In this document: in pieces, positions 27,336 through 37,714 of the stretch
Layout: each line of letters opens with the position of its first letter
How positions within the stretch are numbered: the stretch's first letter is position 1
Source: CAYLLD01 sp964425135
GTDB lineage: Bacteria > Pseudomonadota > Alphaproteobacteria > Rhodobacterales > Rhodobacteraceae
Reading direction: 5' to 3'
Length of the DNA stretch: 64,000 nucleotides
Assembly (NCBI GenBank): GCA_964425135.1
Contig: CAYRKW010000008.1
Coordinates: 1 to 64,000, forward strand
The notes under the pieces: model-generated
What the model saw: the letters and a program-made list of their open reading frames with translations, nothing else
What the model was told of the DNA's origin: nothing
Databases searched by the model: none
Program-made: the position numbers and the translations under genes

Positions 27336-28946
27336 ATGTTGGACAGAGATCACAATTCCCCGCAGCTTCCCGCGCAAATTGCGCGCCGTCGCACCTTTGC
27401 GATCATCTCGCACCCGGATGCGGGCAAAACCACTCTGACAGAAAAGTTTTTGCTCTATGGTGGCGCGATCCAGTTGGCTGGCCAAGTGCGCGCCAAGGGC
27501 GAAGCACGGCGCACGCGGTCGGACTTTATGCAGATGGAAAAAGATCGCGGCATTTCAGTCTCTGCCTCTGCAATGTCGTTTGAATTCAATGAGTTCTGGT
27601 TCAATCTTGTCGACACGCCGGGCCACTCGGACTTCTCCGAAGACACGTATCGGACGCTCACGGCTGTGGACGCAGCGGTCATGGTCATTGACGGCGCCAA
27701 GGGTGTAGAGAGCCAGACCCGCAAGCTCTTTGAGGTTTGCCGTTTGCGCGACATGCCGGTCCTGACCTTTTGTAACAAAATGGACCGTGAAAGCCGCGAT
27801 ACCTTTGAAATTATTGACGAAATTCAGGAAAACCTCGCAATTGACGTAACGCCTGCCAGTTGGCCCATCGGCGTCGGACGCGAGTTTCTGGGCTGCTACG
27901 ACATGATCAACGACCGGTTAGAGCTGATGGACCGCTCCGACCGCAATGTCCGCGCTGAGAGCATCGAAATTAACGGTTTGGACGACCCCAAACTCGCCGA
28001 TCACATCCCCGAAACCTTGCTCGCGCAACTGCGCGAAGAGGTTGAGATGGCCCGCGAACTACTGCCGACGTTCGAGCGCCAAGCCTTCCTTGATGGCACA
28101 CTCACCCCGATCTGGTTCGGTTCGGCCATCAACTCCTTTGGTGTGCAGGAACTGATGAGCGGGATTGGTGATTTCGGCCCTGAGCCGCAGGTGCAACCGG
28201 CAGAGCCGCGCCAGATTTCTCCAGATGAAACAAAGGTTTCCGGCTTTGTCTTCAAAGTTCAGGCCAATATGGATCCAAAGCACCGCGACCGCGTTGCTTT
28301 CGTGCGTCTGTGCTCCGGTCACTTCAAACGCGGCATGAAACTGACCCATGTACGTTCGAACAAACCCATGGCAATCTCCAACCCGATGATGTTTCTGGCC
28401 TCCGACCGCGAGTTGGCCGAAGAGGCATGGGCCGGCGATATCATCGGAATCCCCAACCACGGCCAGTTGCGCATCGGCGACGCACTGACTGAAGGGGAAA
28501 AATTAAGGTTTACGGGTATACCCTCCTTCGCACCCGAACTCCTGCAATCGGTGCGCGCCGCCGACCCGCTCAAGGCCAAGCATCTGGACAAAGCACTGAT
28601 GCAATTTGCTGAAGAAGGTGCCGCCAAGATCTTCAAACCCGTCATCGGCTCGGGCGCAATCGTCGGTGTGGTGGGATCGCTGCAATTTGAGGTTCTGGCT
28701 AGCCGGATCGAGCTCGAATACGGGCTTCCGGTCCGATTTGAGGCCACACAGTTCACCAGCGCACGCTGGCTAAGCGGACCACGCAACACTGTGGAAGATT
28801 TTGTTAACAAAAACAAAGGCCATATGGCCGTGGACCATGATGGTGACCATGTCTACATGACCCGTCTGGCATGGGATATTGAGCGTGTCGAGCGCGATTT
28901 TCCCGACCTGAAATTAACCGCTACCAAAGAAATGCAGGTCGAATAA
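27336..28946 (+). CDS. prfC: Peptide chain release factor 3
   Basis: About 536 residues, a GTPase that recycles RF1/RF2 from the ribosome after termination. The G1 loop is AIISHPDAGKTTLTEK (about 22-37), followed by the DTPGHSDF G3 motif and the FCNKMD G4 motif, then domains II and III. I chose the ATG at 27336 (MLDRDHNSPQLP). An upstream in-frame start exists but reads through the phased repeats. No Shine-Dalgarno sequence precedes the ATG, and the promoter candidate would start RNA almost at it, so the mRNA may be leaderless. Confidence 0.95.
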   Translation: MLDRDHNSPQLPAQIARRRTFAIISHPDAGKTTLTEKFLLYGGAIQLAGQVRAKGEARRTRSDFMQMEKDRGISVSASAMSFEFNEFWFNLVDTPGHSDFSEDTYRTLTAVDAAVMVIDGAKGVESQTRKLFEVCRLRDMPVLTFCNKMDRESRDTFEIIDEIQENLAIDVTPASWPIGVGREFLGCYDMINDRLELMDRSDRNVRAESIEINGLDDPKLADHIPETLLAQLREEVEMARELLPTFERQAFLDGTLTPIWFGSAINSFGVQELMSGIGDFGPEPQVQPAEPRQISPDETKVSGFVFKVQANMDPKHRDRVAFVRLCSGHFKRGMKLTHVRSNKPMAISNPMMFLASDRELAEEAWAGDIIGIPNHGQLRIGDALTEGEKLRFTGIPSFAPELLQSVRAADPLKAKHLDKALMQFAEEGAAKIFKPVIGSGAIVGVVGSLQFEVLASRIELEYGLPVRFEATQFTSARWLSGPRNTVEDFVNKNKGHMAVDHDGDHVYMTRLAWDIERVERDFPDLKLTATKEMQVE

Positions 28947-28949
28947 ACG

Positions 28950-29285
28950 CTACTTCGTCTCCCACCCCACAACCTCACCATTCTCCAGATAAACCCTTGT
29001 GCCAAAACGGTTTTTACCCGTCTGATCGAACTTCATCTCGCGCTTGGTCTTGGTCTTCATCACCCGCTCGTCCATATCCGCAGGCTCGCCCCAGGCCGCA
29101 ATCACCATCTCAGCGCTCATACCTTGGGCAATCCGCCCTTCCATGATCACCTGTACCATTTCCGTATCACCAAACCGCCGCATCAACGCGGCCCGCTTGA
29201 GTTTGCGCCAGCCAACGCGCGCCAGTAAAAAGATAATGAATCCAACGACAAAAAGCCCAATTGCCGCCCAGAGATAATCGCGCAT
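28950..29285 (-). CDS. Membrane-anchored small protein of unknown function
   Basis: 111 residues. One N-terminal membrane helix (about 4-22, LWAAIGLFVVGFIIFLLA) is followed by a basic stretch and a soluble domain. In that domain, GMSAEMVIAAWGEPADMDERV and GTRVYLENGEVVGWE resemble the short BamE/SmpA-like pattern in which a Gly-Met-Ser helix start precedes a beta sheet. The similarity is only suggestive. The start overlaps the stop of the ferredoxin reductase gene (ATGA), so the two are coupled. It converges with prfC with three bases between the stops. Confidence 0.75.
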   Translation of the reverse strand: MRDYLWAAIGLFVVGFIIFLLARVGWRKLKRAALMRRFGDTEMVQVIMEGRIAQGMSAEMVIAAWGEPADMDERVMKTKTKREMKFDQTGKNRFGTRVYLENGEVVGWETK

Positions 29286-30091
29286 CAATCCACAAACGCC
29301 TTCTCGATCACAAAGGCGCCCGGCGCCGAATTGGCACCCTCATCCATGCCCGCTGCTTCACACATCGCCTTATGATCCTCCAGCATCCCCATCGATCCGC
29401 AAATCATCACGCGGTCCGTCTCAGGATCAAGCGCAGCCCCGGTCGCGTCCGCAAACCGACCATCGCGCAGCCAGTCCGTCATCCGCCCCATCGCCCCGCT
29501 CGTCTCCCGCGTGGTCGTCGCAAGATGTTTCAACCGCCCGCCGACCACTTCGCTGAGCAGTTCATCCTCGTTGCATTGGCGCACGATCTCGTACCCGTAG
29601 TCCAGCTCCGCCACATCTCGGCACGTATGCGTTACAATCACCTCTTCGAATTTATCATAGGTCTCGGGATCACGGATCACGCTGGCAAAGGGCGCAAATC
29701 CGGTGCCAGTTGCAAATAAAATCAATCGCTTACCGGGCAAAAGCGCATCATGAACCAACGTGCCCACAGGCTTTGGACGCATGACGATCTGATCCCCCAC
29801 AGCAAGTTTTTGCAGCTGCGATGTCAACGGCCCGTCCTCAACCTTGATCGAGTAAAATTCTAGCGTGTCGTCCCAGTTTGGCGAAGCAATGGAATAGGCA
29901 CGCACCAGCGGCTTGCCGTCCACCATCAGCCCGATCATCACAAACTCACCGGACCGGAACCGAAAGCTCTCAGGACGCGAACAGGTGAAGGAAAATGTCC
30001 GATCCGTCCAATGTCGCACCGTCAACACATTAAGCGCCGCAAAACCCTTTGGTAATGTCTCAATTTTCCCAAGCATCGCAGCACCTGTCAT
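29285..30091 (-). CDS. fpr: Ferredoxin/flavodoxin-NADP+ reductase
   Basis: A 268-residue FAD enzyme that moves electrons between NADPH and ferredoxin or flavodoxin, often for iron-sulfur and oxidative-stress functions. The FAD-binding motif is LVRAYSIASP (about 63-72), with YSIKVEDGPLTSQLQ following. The NADP-binding region shows FATGTGFAPFASVIRDPE. The chain resembles the bacterial subclass of plant-type reductases. It is the first gene of a two-gene unit with the small membrane protein. Confidence 0.93.
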   Translation of the reverse strand: MTGAAMLGKIETLPKGFAALNVLTVRHWTDRTFSFTCSRPESFRFRSGEFVMIGLMVDGKPLVRAYSIASPNWDDTLEFYSIKVEDGPLTSQLQKLAVGDQIVMRPKPVGTLVHDALLPGKRLILFATGTGFAPFASVIRDPETYDKFEEVIVTHTCRDVAELDYGYEIVRQCNEDELLSEVVGGRLKHLATTTRETSGAMGRMTDWLRDGRFADATGAALDPETDRVMICGSMGMLEDHKAMCEAAGMDEGANSAPGAFVIEKAFVD

Positions 30092-30273
30092 CGTCTTAAG
30101 CCTCGCGCCCTACCCTATAGCCAAGGAAGGCTCGGGATGGCAGCAAAAAACCCACATGTGGCGAAATGACGTTGCATTTGGGTGAATTTCGCTAAGCGAT
30201 TGACCATATGCGCTTTTTCTGGTTAGGACATCATTATTGAAAGTCTTCAATACGGGAGACCACGCCGCGCGAG

Positions 30274-30299
30274 AATGCGGCGACCTGTAACGCCGCATT
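30274..30299 (+). promoter_or_regulatory. 5' untranslated hairpin of the helicase gene
   Basis: A perfect 9-base inverted repeat, AATGCGGCG-ACCTGTAA-CGCCGCATT, ends 11 bases before the helicase ATG. The spacer AAGAGCAAAGA holds the only possible ribosome-binding site. A hairpin at this point would affect translation initiation and could be a target of the helicase itself. Confidence 0.5.
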
Positions 30300-30310
30300 A
30301 AGAGCAAAGA

Positions 30311-31759
<1,449 letters not shown>

Positions 31760-31848
31760 TTTCCGAATTTTGAGAGCCAAGCTGCCTTGAACTTTGCCCA
31801 ACTTGACCCATTTGGTCAGAAATAAACCCACATAACAGGAGCCCTTTG

Positions 31849-33045
31849 ATGCTATTGCGATCTTTCGACAAATTTTTCACAAAAGATGCCGCCGGTGGTC
31901 TTTTGCTGATGCTGTCCGCGATAGCTGCCATTTTGGTGGTGAACTCGGGCTTTGGCGCGCAGTATAATTCCATCCTGAACTCCGAATTTTCCATCACGAT
32001 CAATGGTGAAGGTCTGACCAAGCCTTTGATTTTGTGGATCAATGACGGTCTAATGGCGATCTTTTTCTTTCTGATCGGCTTGGAACTCAAGCATGAGATC
32101 ATGGAAGGGAAACTCAAGAACCCGCGCGACATCATCCTGCCCGGCCTTGCGGCCGTTGGTGGTATGGCGATCCCTGCGGCGGTTTATGCCCTTATTAACA
32201 TGAATGACCCGACCACGTTGCGCGGTTGGGCAATCCCGGCGGCAACCGATATTGCCTTTGCGCTCGGCGTGCTGGCACTTCTGGGCAACCGCTGTCATCC
32301 ATCGCTCAAAGTGTTTCTCCTCACACTCGCCATTCTCGACGACATGGGGGCGATCATCGTCATTGCGCTTTTCTACACAGAGCAGCTTAAGACAAACTAT
32401 CTCCTCTACGCTCTCATCCCGCTGGCAGCCCTTTTTGTGCTCAATATTCGCGGCACGCACCGGCTTGCTCCTGCGCTCCTGTTGACCGTCATCCTCTGGG
32501 TTTTGGTTCTGAAATCCGGTGTCCATGCGACGCTCGCAGGCGTGGTCGCGGCCTTCCTGATCCCCATCAAAGACAGATGGGGCAAGTCGCCGCTGCACAG
32601 TCTGGAAAACGGCCTGGCACCTTATGTGCTCTTCCTGATCGTTCCGATCTTCGCCTTTGCCAACGCAGGCGTCTCCTTTGAGGGAATGAGCCTTGCCAGC
32701 CTGACCGCGCCCATCCCGTTGGGCATTGCGCTGGGACTAATCATCGGCAAGCAAATCGGCATTTTCGGCGCCACATGGCTCACCGTCAAAAGTGGTTTGG
32801 CACGCCTGCCACATGGTATGGGCTGGGCACAGGTCTACGGAATTTCCTGCCTTGCAGGGATCGGCTTTACCATGTCGCTCTTTATCGGTGGGCTAAGTTT
32901 TGACAGCCCTCTCATGCTTGATGGTGTGCGTCTGGGCGTTCTTGTTGGCTCTGCCGTATCCGCTGTGATCGGGTTCACGGTCCTCTTCCTTTTCGCTAAA
33001 AATGCGGAAGACGCACAAGACGCCGAGCCTGTTCCGGCGCAGTAA
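31849..33045 (+). CDS. nhaA: Na+/H+ antiporter NhaA
   Basis: A 398-residue inner-membrane antiporter with about twelve membrane segments that exports Na+ in exchange for H+. The two adjacent Asp residues expected to bind the ion are in LDDMGAIIVIALFY, and the unwound-helix motif AIPAATDIAFALGVL is present. The ATG at 31849 has AGGAG suitably upstream. This fits a marine lifestyle. It converges with rnj, with seven bases between the stops. Confidence 0.96.
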   Translation: MLLRSFDKFFTKDAAGGLLLMLSAIAAILVVNSGFGAQYNSILNSEFSITINGEGLTKPLILWINDGLMAIFFFLIGLELKHEIMEGKLKNPRDIILPGLAAVGGMAIPAAVYALINMNDPTTLRGWAIPAATDIAFALGVLALLGNRCHPSLKVFLLTLAILDDMGAIIVIALFYTEQLKTNYLLYALIPLAALFVLNIRGTHRLAPALLLTVILWVLVLKSGVHATLAGVVAAFLIPIKDRWGKSPLHSLENGLAPYVLFLIVPIFAFANAGVSFEGMSLASLTAPIPLGIALGLIIGKQIGIFGATWLTVKSGLARLPHGMGWAQVYGISCLAGIGFTMSLFIGGLSFDSPLMLDGVRLGVLVGSAVSAVIGFTVLFLFAKNAEDAQDAEPVPAQ

Positions 33046-33052
33046 GCCCGGA

Positions 33053-34717
33053 TCAGGCCAGACGGTTCACCAGAACGCTTGTGACCGGTTTTTTGCCGAT
33101 GGCTGACTTGCAGACGCGACTGACAGTGCGACTGACAAGCTCCTCTACACTATCGTCATCGGCAAAAACCGACCGTTTGGCGGCGGTGATCTCGCGCTCG
33201 ATGGCTGTCTCCAGCAGCTCTTCAATATCGCTGTCCTCGGGGTCCGGCAGACCGTTTGCAATCACCCAAACACCGTCAAGCGGTTGGCCATCCTCCTCAA
33301 TCACCAACGAGACCGCCACATGCCCGCGCTGGGACATGTGTATACGCGCGCGCACAATTCCGTCCTGTGCCCCAATCACAGCAGTTCCATCGAGATAAAA
33401 CCGCCCCGTCTCAACCTCATCGACCTCAGCACCCTGCGCATCGCCCGATAACACGACCATCCGCCCGTTCGGCGCGATAACTGCACGCCGCCCCGCAGCC
33501 TCCGCCAGTTCCGCATGTTCGCGCAGATGCCGGTATTCACCATGCATCGGCACGACAATCTGTGGATCAAACAACTCATGCACGCGCTGTAAATCCGGCC
33601 GGTTGGCATGGCCCGAGACGTGATACCGCGCATCTTCCGAAACGACAGTCACACCCATTTCCGCAAAATTATTGATGATCCGCGCAATCGAAACCTCATT
33701 GCCCGGAATGGTCTTGGAGGAAAACAGAAACGTATCCCCCGGCTGCATTTCAAACCCGTGATACCTGCCCCGCGACAATTGTGCAGAGGCTGCGCGATAT
33801 TCGCCCTGACTGCCCGTCGAAAGCAGGAAAAGATGCTCGCGCGGTACAGCTTTCGCCTCCTCAATCGAGAGCGTATCTGGAAAGTCCTCCAGCACATCCG
33901 CCGCCCGCGCAAAGCCAAGCATCCGGTTCATGGCTCGACCCAAAAGGACAACCGCGCGCCCCGAAGCTGACGCCGCTTTGGCAAGTGTGCGAACCCGCGC
34001 CACATTGGACGCAAAGGTCGTAGCAACCACCATGCCAGATGCATCCTTAACAAGTGCCGTAATCTCATCAACGATATCCGCCTCCGACCGGCCCGGTTCC
34101 GCTGAGAACACATTCGTGCTGTCGCACACCAGCGCCAAAATCCCGTCCTTGGCCAGCGCCTTCATCGCATCGGGATCGAAAGCCTCGCCCAATTGCGGAT
34201 TGGGATCGAGTTTCAGATCGCCCGTGTGAATGACCCTGCCCGCAGGCGTGTCGATCACGAGACCAGACGCCTCCGGGATCGAATGCGAGACCGGCATGAA
34301 ACCGACCTTGAAGGGACCAAGTTCCACCTGTTCCGGCATGGCCAGCATGGTGTTGATGTTATCCTCGCCCAGACCAACCCGATCCAGTTTGTCGCGCACA
34401 ACTTGCGACGTGAACTCCCGCGCATAAATCGGCGCTTCCAGCTCGTGCCAGATAAACCCGACCGCGCCCACATGATCCTCATGCGCGTGCGTGATGAATA
34501 TCCCCTCAAGCGCATCGCGCCGCTCGCGAATGAAGGACGGGTCAGCGCAAATCAGGTCAACACCGGGCGAGCTTTCAGGGTTCGGAAATGTCACTCCGAC
34601 ATCCGCCAAAATCCACCGCTCCCGCCCCGGCGCACCATACCCATAGGCATACATGTTCATGCCAATCTCGCCCGCGCCGCCCAAAGCCACGTAGACCAAA
34701 CGATCATTCGAACTCAT
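33053..34717 (-). CDS. rnj: Ribonuclease J
   Basis: A 554-residue metallo-beta-lactamase/beta-CASP ribonuclease involved in 5'-3' mRNA decay and rRNA maturation. The zinc motif is THAHEDHVGAVG (about 76-87), with GDLKLDPNP further on. The beta-CASP domain includes LLSTGSQGEYRAAS and the HVSGHANRPDL motif, and the C-terminal domain follows from about 460. The start overlaps the coaX stop (ATGA). It closes the long nuo-birA-coaX-rnj operon. Confidence 0.96.
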   Translation of the reverse strand: MSSNDRLVYVALGGAGEIGMNMYAYGYGAPGRERWILADVGVTFPNPESSPGVDLICADPSFIRERRDALEGIFITHAHEDHVGAVGFIWHELEAPIYAREFTSQVVRDKLDRVGLGEDNINTMLAMPEQVELGPFKVGFMPVSHSIPEASGLVIDTPAGRVIHTGDLKLDPNPQLGEAFDPDAMKALAKDGILALVCDSTNVFSAEPGRSEADIVDEITALVKDASGMVVATTFASNVARVRTLAKAASASGRAVVLLGRAMNRMLGFARAADVLEDFPDTLSIEEAKAVPREHLFLLSTGSQGEYRAASAQLSRGRYHGFEMQPGDTFLFSSKTIPGNEVSIARIINNFAEMGVTVVSEDARYHVSGHANRPDLQRVHELFDPQIVVPMHGEYRHLREHAELAEAAGRRAVIAPNGRMVVLSGDAQGAEVDEVETGRFYLDGTAVIGAQDGIVRARIHMSQRGHVAVSLVIEEDGQPLDGVWVIANGLPDPEDSDIEELLETAIEREITAAKRSVFADDDSVEELVSRTVSRVCKSAIGKKPVTSVLVNRLA

Positions 34718-35490
34718 GCGTTGACCTTCATATTATATTCGTAAATCAGCACGAGCCCGTGCAAGGTAATATCCGCCTCAAGCGCGTCGAACACGTCTGA
34801 GCCTTGGTCAAACAGCGACGAAAGGCCCCCCGTTCCGATCACTTTCATCGGCTTACCGTATTGCTCGCGAATGGCGCGGGCATTGCCTTCAATAAGACCG
34901 ACATAGCCCCAGAATATACCTGATTGCATGCAATCAATCGTGTTGGTGCCAATGGCCGTTTGCGGCTTGGTTACATCGACATATGGCAGCGCGGCGGCCG
35001 CCTGATGAAGCGCGCGCAAGCTCAGATTAACACCGGGACAAATCGTACCGCCGACATAGGCACCGTCATGAGCGACCACATCAAACGTCGTCGCTGTGCC
35101 AAAATCCACCACAATCAGATCGCCGCCATGCCGGTCATAGGCACCGACCGCATTAACCAATCGGTCCGCCCCCACGGTCGTCCCCTGATCCACACGCGGT
35201 GGCACGGGAAGCGCACAATCGGGCTTTCCGACCACGAAGGGGCGACAGTCGTAGTAACGATTGCACAGCAGCCGGATATTGAACACGACCTGCGGCACCA
35301 CCGATGAGACGATCACCGCATCAATCGGAAACGCCTCACCCTCAAGCTTCATCAGCGTGTTGAGCCAGACATAATACTCGTCCGCCGTGCGTTGATGCTC
35401 GGTCGCACAGCGCCACTCGCCGACAAATTTCTTGCCGTCATGCACGGCAAATAACGTGTTGGTATTGCCAACATCTATCGCCAGCAACAT
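34714..35490 (-). CDS. coaX: Type III pantothenate kinase
   Basis: A 258-residue cytoplasmic ASKHA-fold kinase that phosphorylates pantothenate in coenzyme A synthesis. The N-terminal phosphate loop is LLAIDVGNTNTLFAV (about 2-16). GADRLVNAVGAY, VVDFGTATTFDVV and GTICPGVNLSLRALH are the family motifs. It lies between birA (15-base gap) and rnj (4-base overlap). Confidence 0.96.
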   Translation of the reverse strand: MLLAIDVGNTNTLFAVHDGKKFVGEWRCATEHQRTADEYYVWLNTLMKLEGEAFPIDAVIVSSVVPQVVFNIRLLCNRYYDCRPFVVGKPDCALPVPPRVDQGTTVGADRLVNAVGAYDRHGGDLIVVDFGTATTFDVVAHDGAYVGGTICPGVNLSLRALHQAAAALPYVDVTKPQTAIGTNTIDCMQSGIFWGYVGLIEGNARAIREQYGKPMKVIGTGGLSSLFDQGSDVFDALEADITLHGLVLIYEYNMKVNA

Positions 35491-35505
35491 ACGCGAAACT
35501 CCATT

Positions 35506-36255
35506 CTATTTAGGGCCAAAGTAGATGTCTGCCGCACTAAGCGCCAGAACTCCTTTACTGGTTCGCAATAAAAGCGCACCTGTCGGGTCCAAATCCTCGA
35601 AAATCCCACGCTCTTCCCGGTCTGGCAGTCGCGCAATGATCGGCGCGCCGACACCTTTTGCATGTGCAAGCCACTGCGTGCGCAGCGGCGCGAACCCTTC
35701 CTGTTCCAGAGTTCTGACCCAGCTTAGAAAGCACGGCTCGAGCGCATCGAGAAAATCGATGGGTGTCGGGACGTTCTCCTGAACCGATGCCAGCGCAATC
35801 GGCGACGTTGCGCCCTGCTCAATCTCAGTCTCATTCGGCGCTGTCGCCAGATTGACCCCAATGCCGATGATGATCCCGGTTTGGCTGCCGTAGCGCACGG
35901 ATTGCAACAGGATGCCAGATAGCTTGCGCCCCTTGAGCAGTACATCATTTGGCCATTTCAGCGAAATATTTTCAGATGGTACACCGCAGGCAATCAACGC
36001 CTCGCGCAACCCAAGCGCCGCTGCGAAAGAGACATTGGGCATATCCTTTATCTCCAGAGCCGGGAACACAAGGCAGGATGCGGTGAAGTTCCCCGTATCG
36101 CTCACCCACGCACGCCCGCGCCGTCCAACGCCAGCGGTCTGCTGATGCGCGAGACACCAACGCTCGGTCAAATCGCCACTTGCAAGCTGACGCTCAAGAT
36201 AAAGGTTAGTGGTATCAACGCGATCAAGAATGATGCGTTTGAGGCGTTGCGTCAC
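35506..36255 (-). CDS. birA: Biotin-[acetyl-CoA-carboxylase] ligase, no regulatory domain
   Basis: A 249-residue enzyme that attaches biotin to carboxylases. Motifs are TAGVGRRGRAWVSDTGNFTAS (biotinyl-adenylate loop region, about 40-60) and LKWPNDVLLKGRKLSGIL. It starts directly with the catalytic domain and lacks the N-terminal winged helix of E. coli BirA, so it should not act as a repressor. It follows nuoN by seven bases; a birA homologue at the end of the complex I cluster is also described for Paracoccus. Confidence 0.95.
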   Translation of the reverse strand: MTQRLKRIILDRVDTTNLYLERQLASGDLTERWCLAHQQTAGVGRRGRAWVSDTGNFTASCLVFPALEIKDMPNVSFAAALGLREALIACGVPSENISLKWPNDVLLKGRKLSGILLQSVRYGSQTGIIIGIGVNLATAPNETEIEQGATSPIALASVQENVPTPIDFLDALEPCFLSWVRTLEQEGFAPLRTQWLAHAKGVGAPIIARLPDREERGIFEDLDPTGALLLRTSKGVLALSAADIYFGPK

Positions 36256-36262
36256 TGTCGGG

Positions 36263-37702
36263 CTAATTCAACAGCGACTCAGCCGCCTTGGCCGCAAGGC
36301 TATCGACACCGAAAAGATTGATAACTCCGACAACCATCACGAACGCGGACCCAATCAGAGTGGCCAGATGCGTGGTCGGGATCGCGCCATCGAGTGCGTC
36401 GGTCTCTTCGCCAAAATACATCAGATAAACGATCCGCAAATAGTAGAATGCACCGATAACCGACCCGATAACGCCTGCCACTGCGAGCCAAACCAGATCA
36501 GCCTCAACCGCGGCGACAAGCACATAGAACTTGCCGAAAAAGCCAACCAATGGCGGCACACCAGCCAGCGAGAAGAGCAAAACGCCAAGGCAAAGCGCCC
36601 GCGTCGGCTCTGCGAGCGAATACTGGCCAAGCGCATAGATGTCGGTCACCGGCGTGCCATCACGCTCCATATTCAGGATAAAGGCAAAAACACCCACGTT
36701 CATCGCGACATAAATGACCGAATAGATCAGCATCGCCTCAACCCCTTGCGCGCTGCCAGCGGCAAGTCCCATCAGCGCAAACCCCATATGCGAGATCGAG
36801 GAATAGGCCATCAGACGCTTGATATTTGTCTGCCCAATCGCCGCAATCGCGCCAACGAAAATCGACGCCACCGACAGGAAGGCCAGGATTTGTTGCCAGT
36901 CATCGACCGCTGCACCAAAGCCGTCGTAGACGACGCGCGCAAACAGACCCAAGGCCGCAACCTTCGGTGCGGTTGCAAAAAAACCGGTGACAGGTGTCGG
37001 CGAACCTTCGTAAACATCCGGCGTCCACATGTGAAACGGCGCTGCGGAGACTTTGAAGGCAAGCCCTGCGCACATGAAGACGATACCAAACAAAAGGCCC
37101 AGCGAGACGCCTTCGGTGCGGATCACTTCAGCGATACCTGTGAAGAGCGTGGTGCCGGTGTAGCCGTATACCAGGGACGCACCATAGAGTAGCAAGCCCG
37201 ACGACAGCGCGCCAAGGACAAAATATTTCAGCCCCGCTTCGGTCGAGCGGGAGCTGTTCCGACGGAAGGCGGCGACCACGTAGAGCGACAGGGATTGTAG
37301 CTCCAGCCCCATATAGAGCGCCATCAGGTCGCCCGCACTAACCATCATCATCATGCCCAATACGGCGAGCGCGATGAGGATGGGGAACTCGAACTTCATG
37401 AGGTTGTTCTTTGTCAGATAATCCTCGCTGAGCATCAGCATGAAGGCAGAGCCGAAGAGGATCACGACCTTTGCAAACCGTCCAAATCCGTCATTGGTGA
37501 ACATCCCGCCGAAGGCACTCGCCGGTCCCTGATGCTGGTATCCAATCCAGAACCCAAGCGCGACAAAAACCGCAATGGTCGCCCAAAGGATCGTGCGGGC
37601 CAGCGCGTCTTTACCAAAGTAAACGCCCCACATCAGCGCGATCATAGCGTAAACCGCCAGCATTACCTCAGGCCAAACAGCAGAAAGATCGGAGGAAGTC
37701 AT
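36263..37702 (-). CDS. nuoN: NADH-quinone oxidoreductase subunit N
   Basis: A 479-residue antiporter-like membrane subunit of complex I with about 14 helices, one of the three proton-channel subunits. Family stretches include GLELQSLSLYVVAAF, GLAFKVSAAPFHMWTPDVYEGSPTPV with the conserved Lys, and RLMAYSSISHMGFALMG. It is the last structural nuo gene. It starts 12 bases after nuoM, and birA follows after seven bases. Confidence 0.97.
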   Translation of the reverse strand: MTSSDLSAVWPEVMLAVYAMIALMWGVYFGKDALARTILWATIAVFVALGFWIGYQHQGPASAFGGMFTNDGFGRFAKVVILFGSAFMLMLSEDYLTKNNLMKFEFPILIALAVLGMMMMVSAGDLMALYMGLELQSLSLYVVAAFRRNSSRSTEAGLKYFVLGALSSGLLLYGASLVYGYTGTTLFTGIAEVIRTEGVSLGLLFGIVFMCAGLAFKVSAAPFHMWTPDVYEGSPTPVTGFFATAPKVAALGLFARVVYDGFGAAVDDWQQILAFLSVASIFVGAIAAIGQTNIKRLMAYSSISHMGFALMGLAAGSAQGVEAMLIYSVIYVAMNVGVFAFILNMERDGTPVTDIYALGQYSLAEPTRALCLGVLLFSLAGVPPLVGFFGKFYVLVAAVEADLVWLAVAGVIGSVIGAFYYLRIVYLMYFGEETDALDGAIPTTHLATLIGSAFVMVVGVINLFGVDSLAAKAAESLLN

Positions 37703-37714
37703 CGTTTGGGTATC

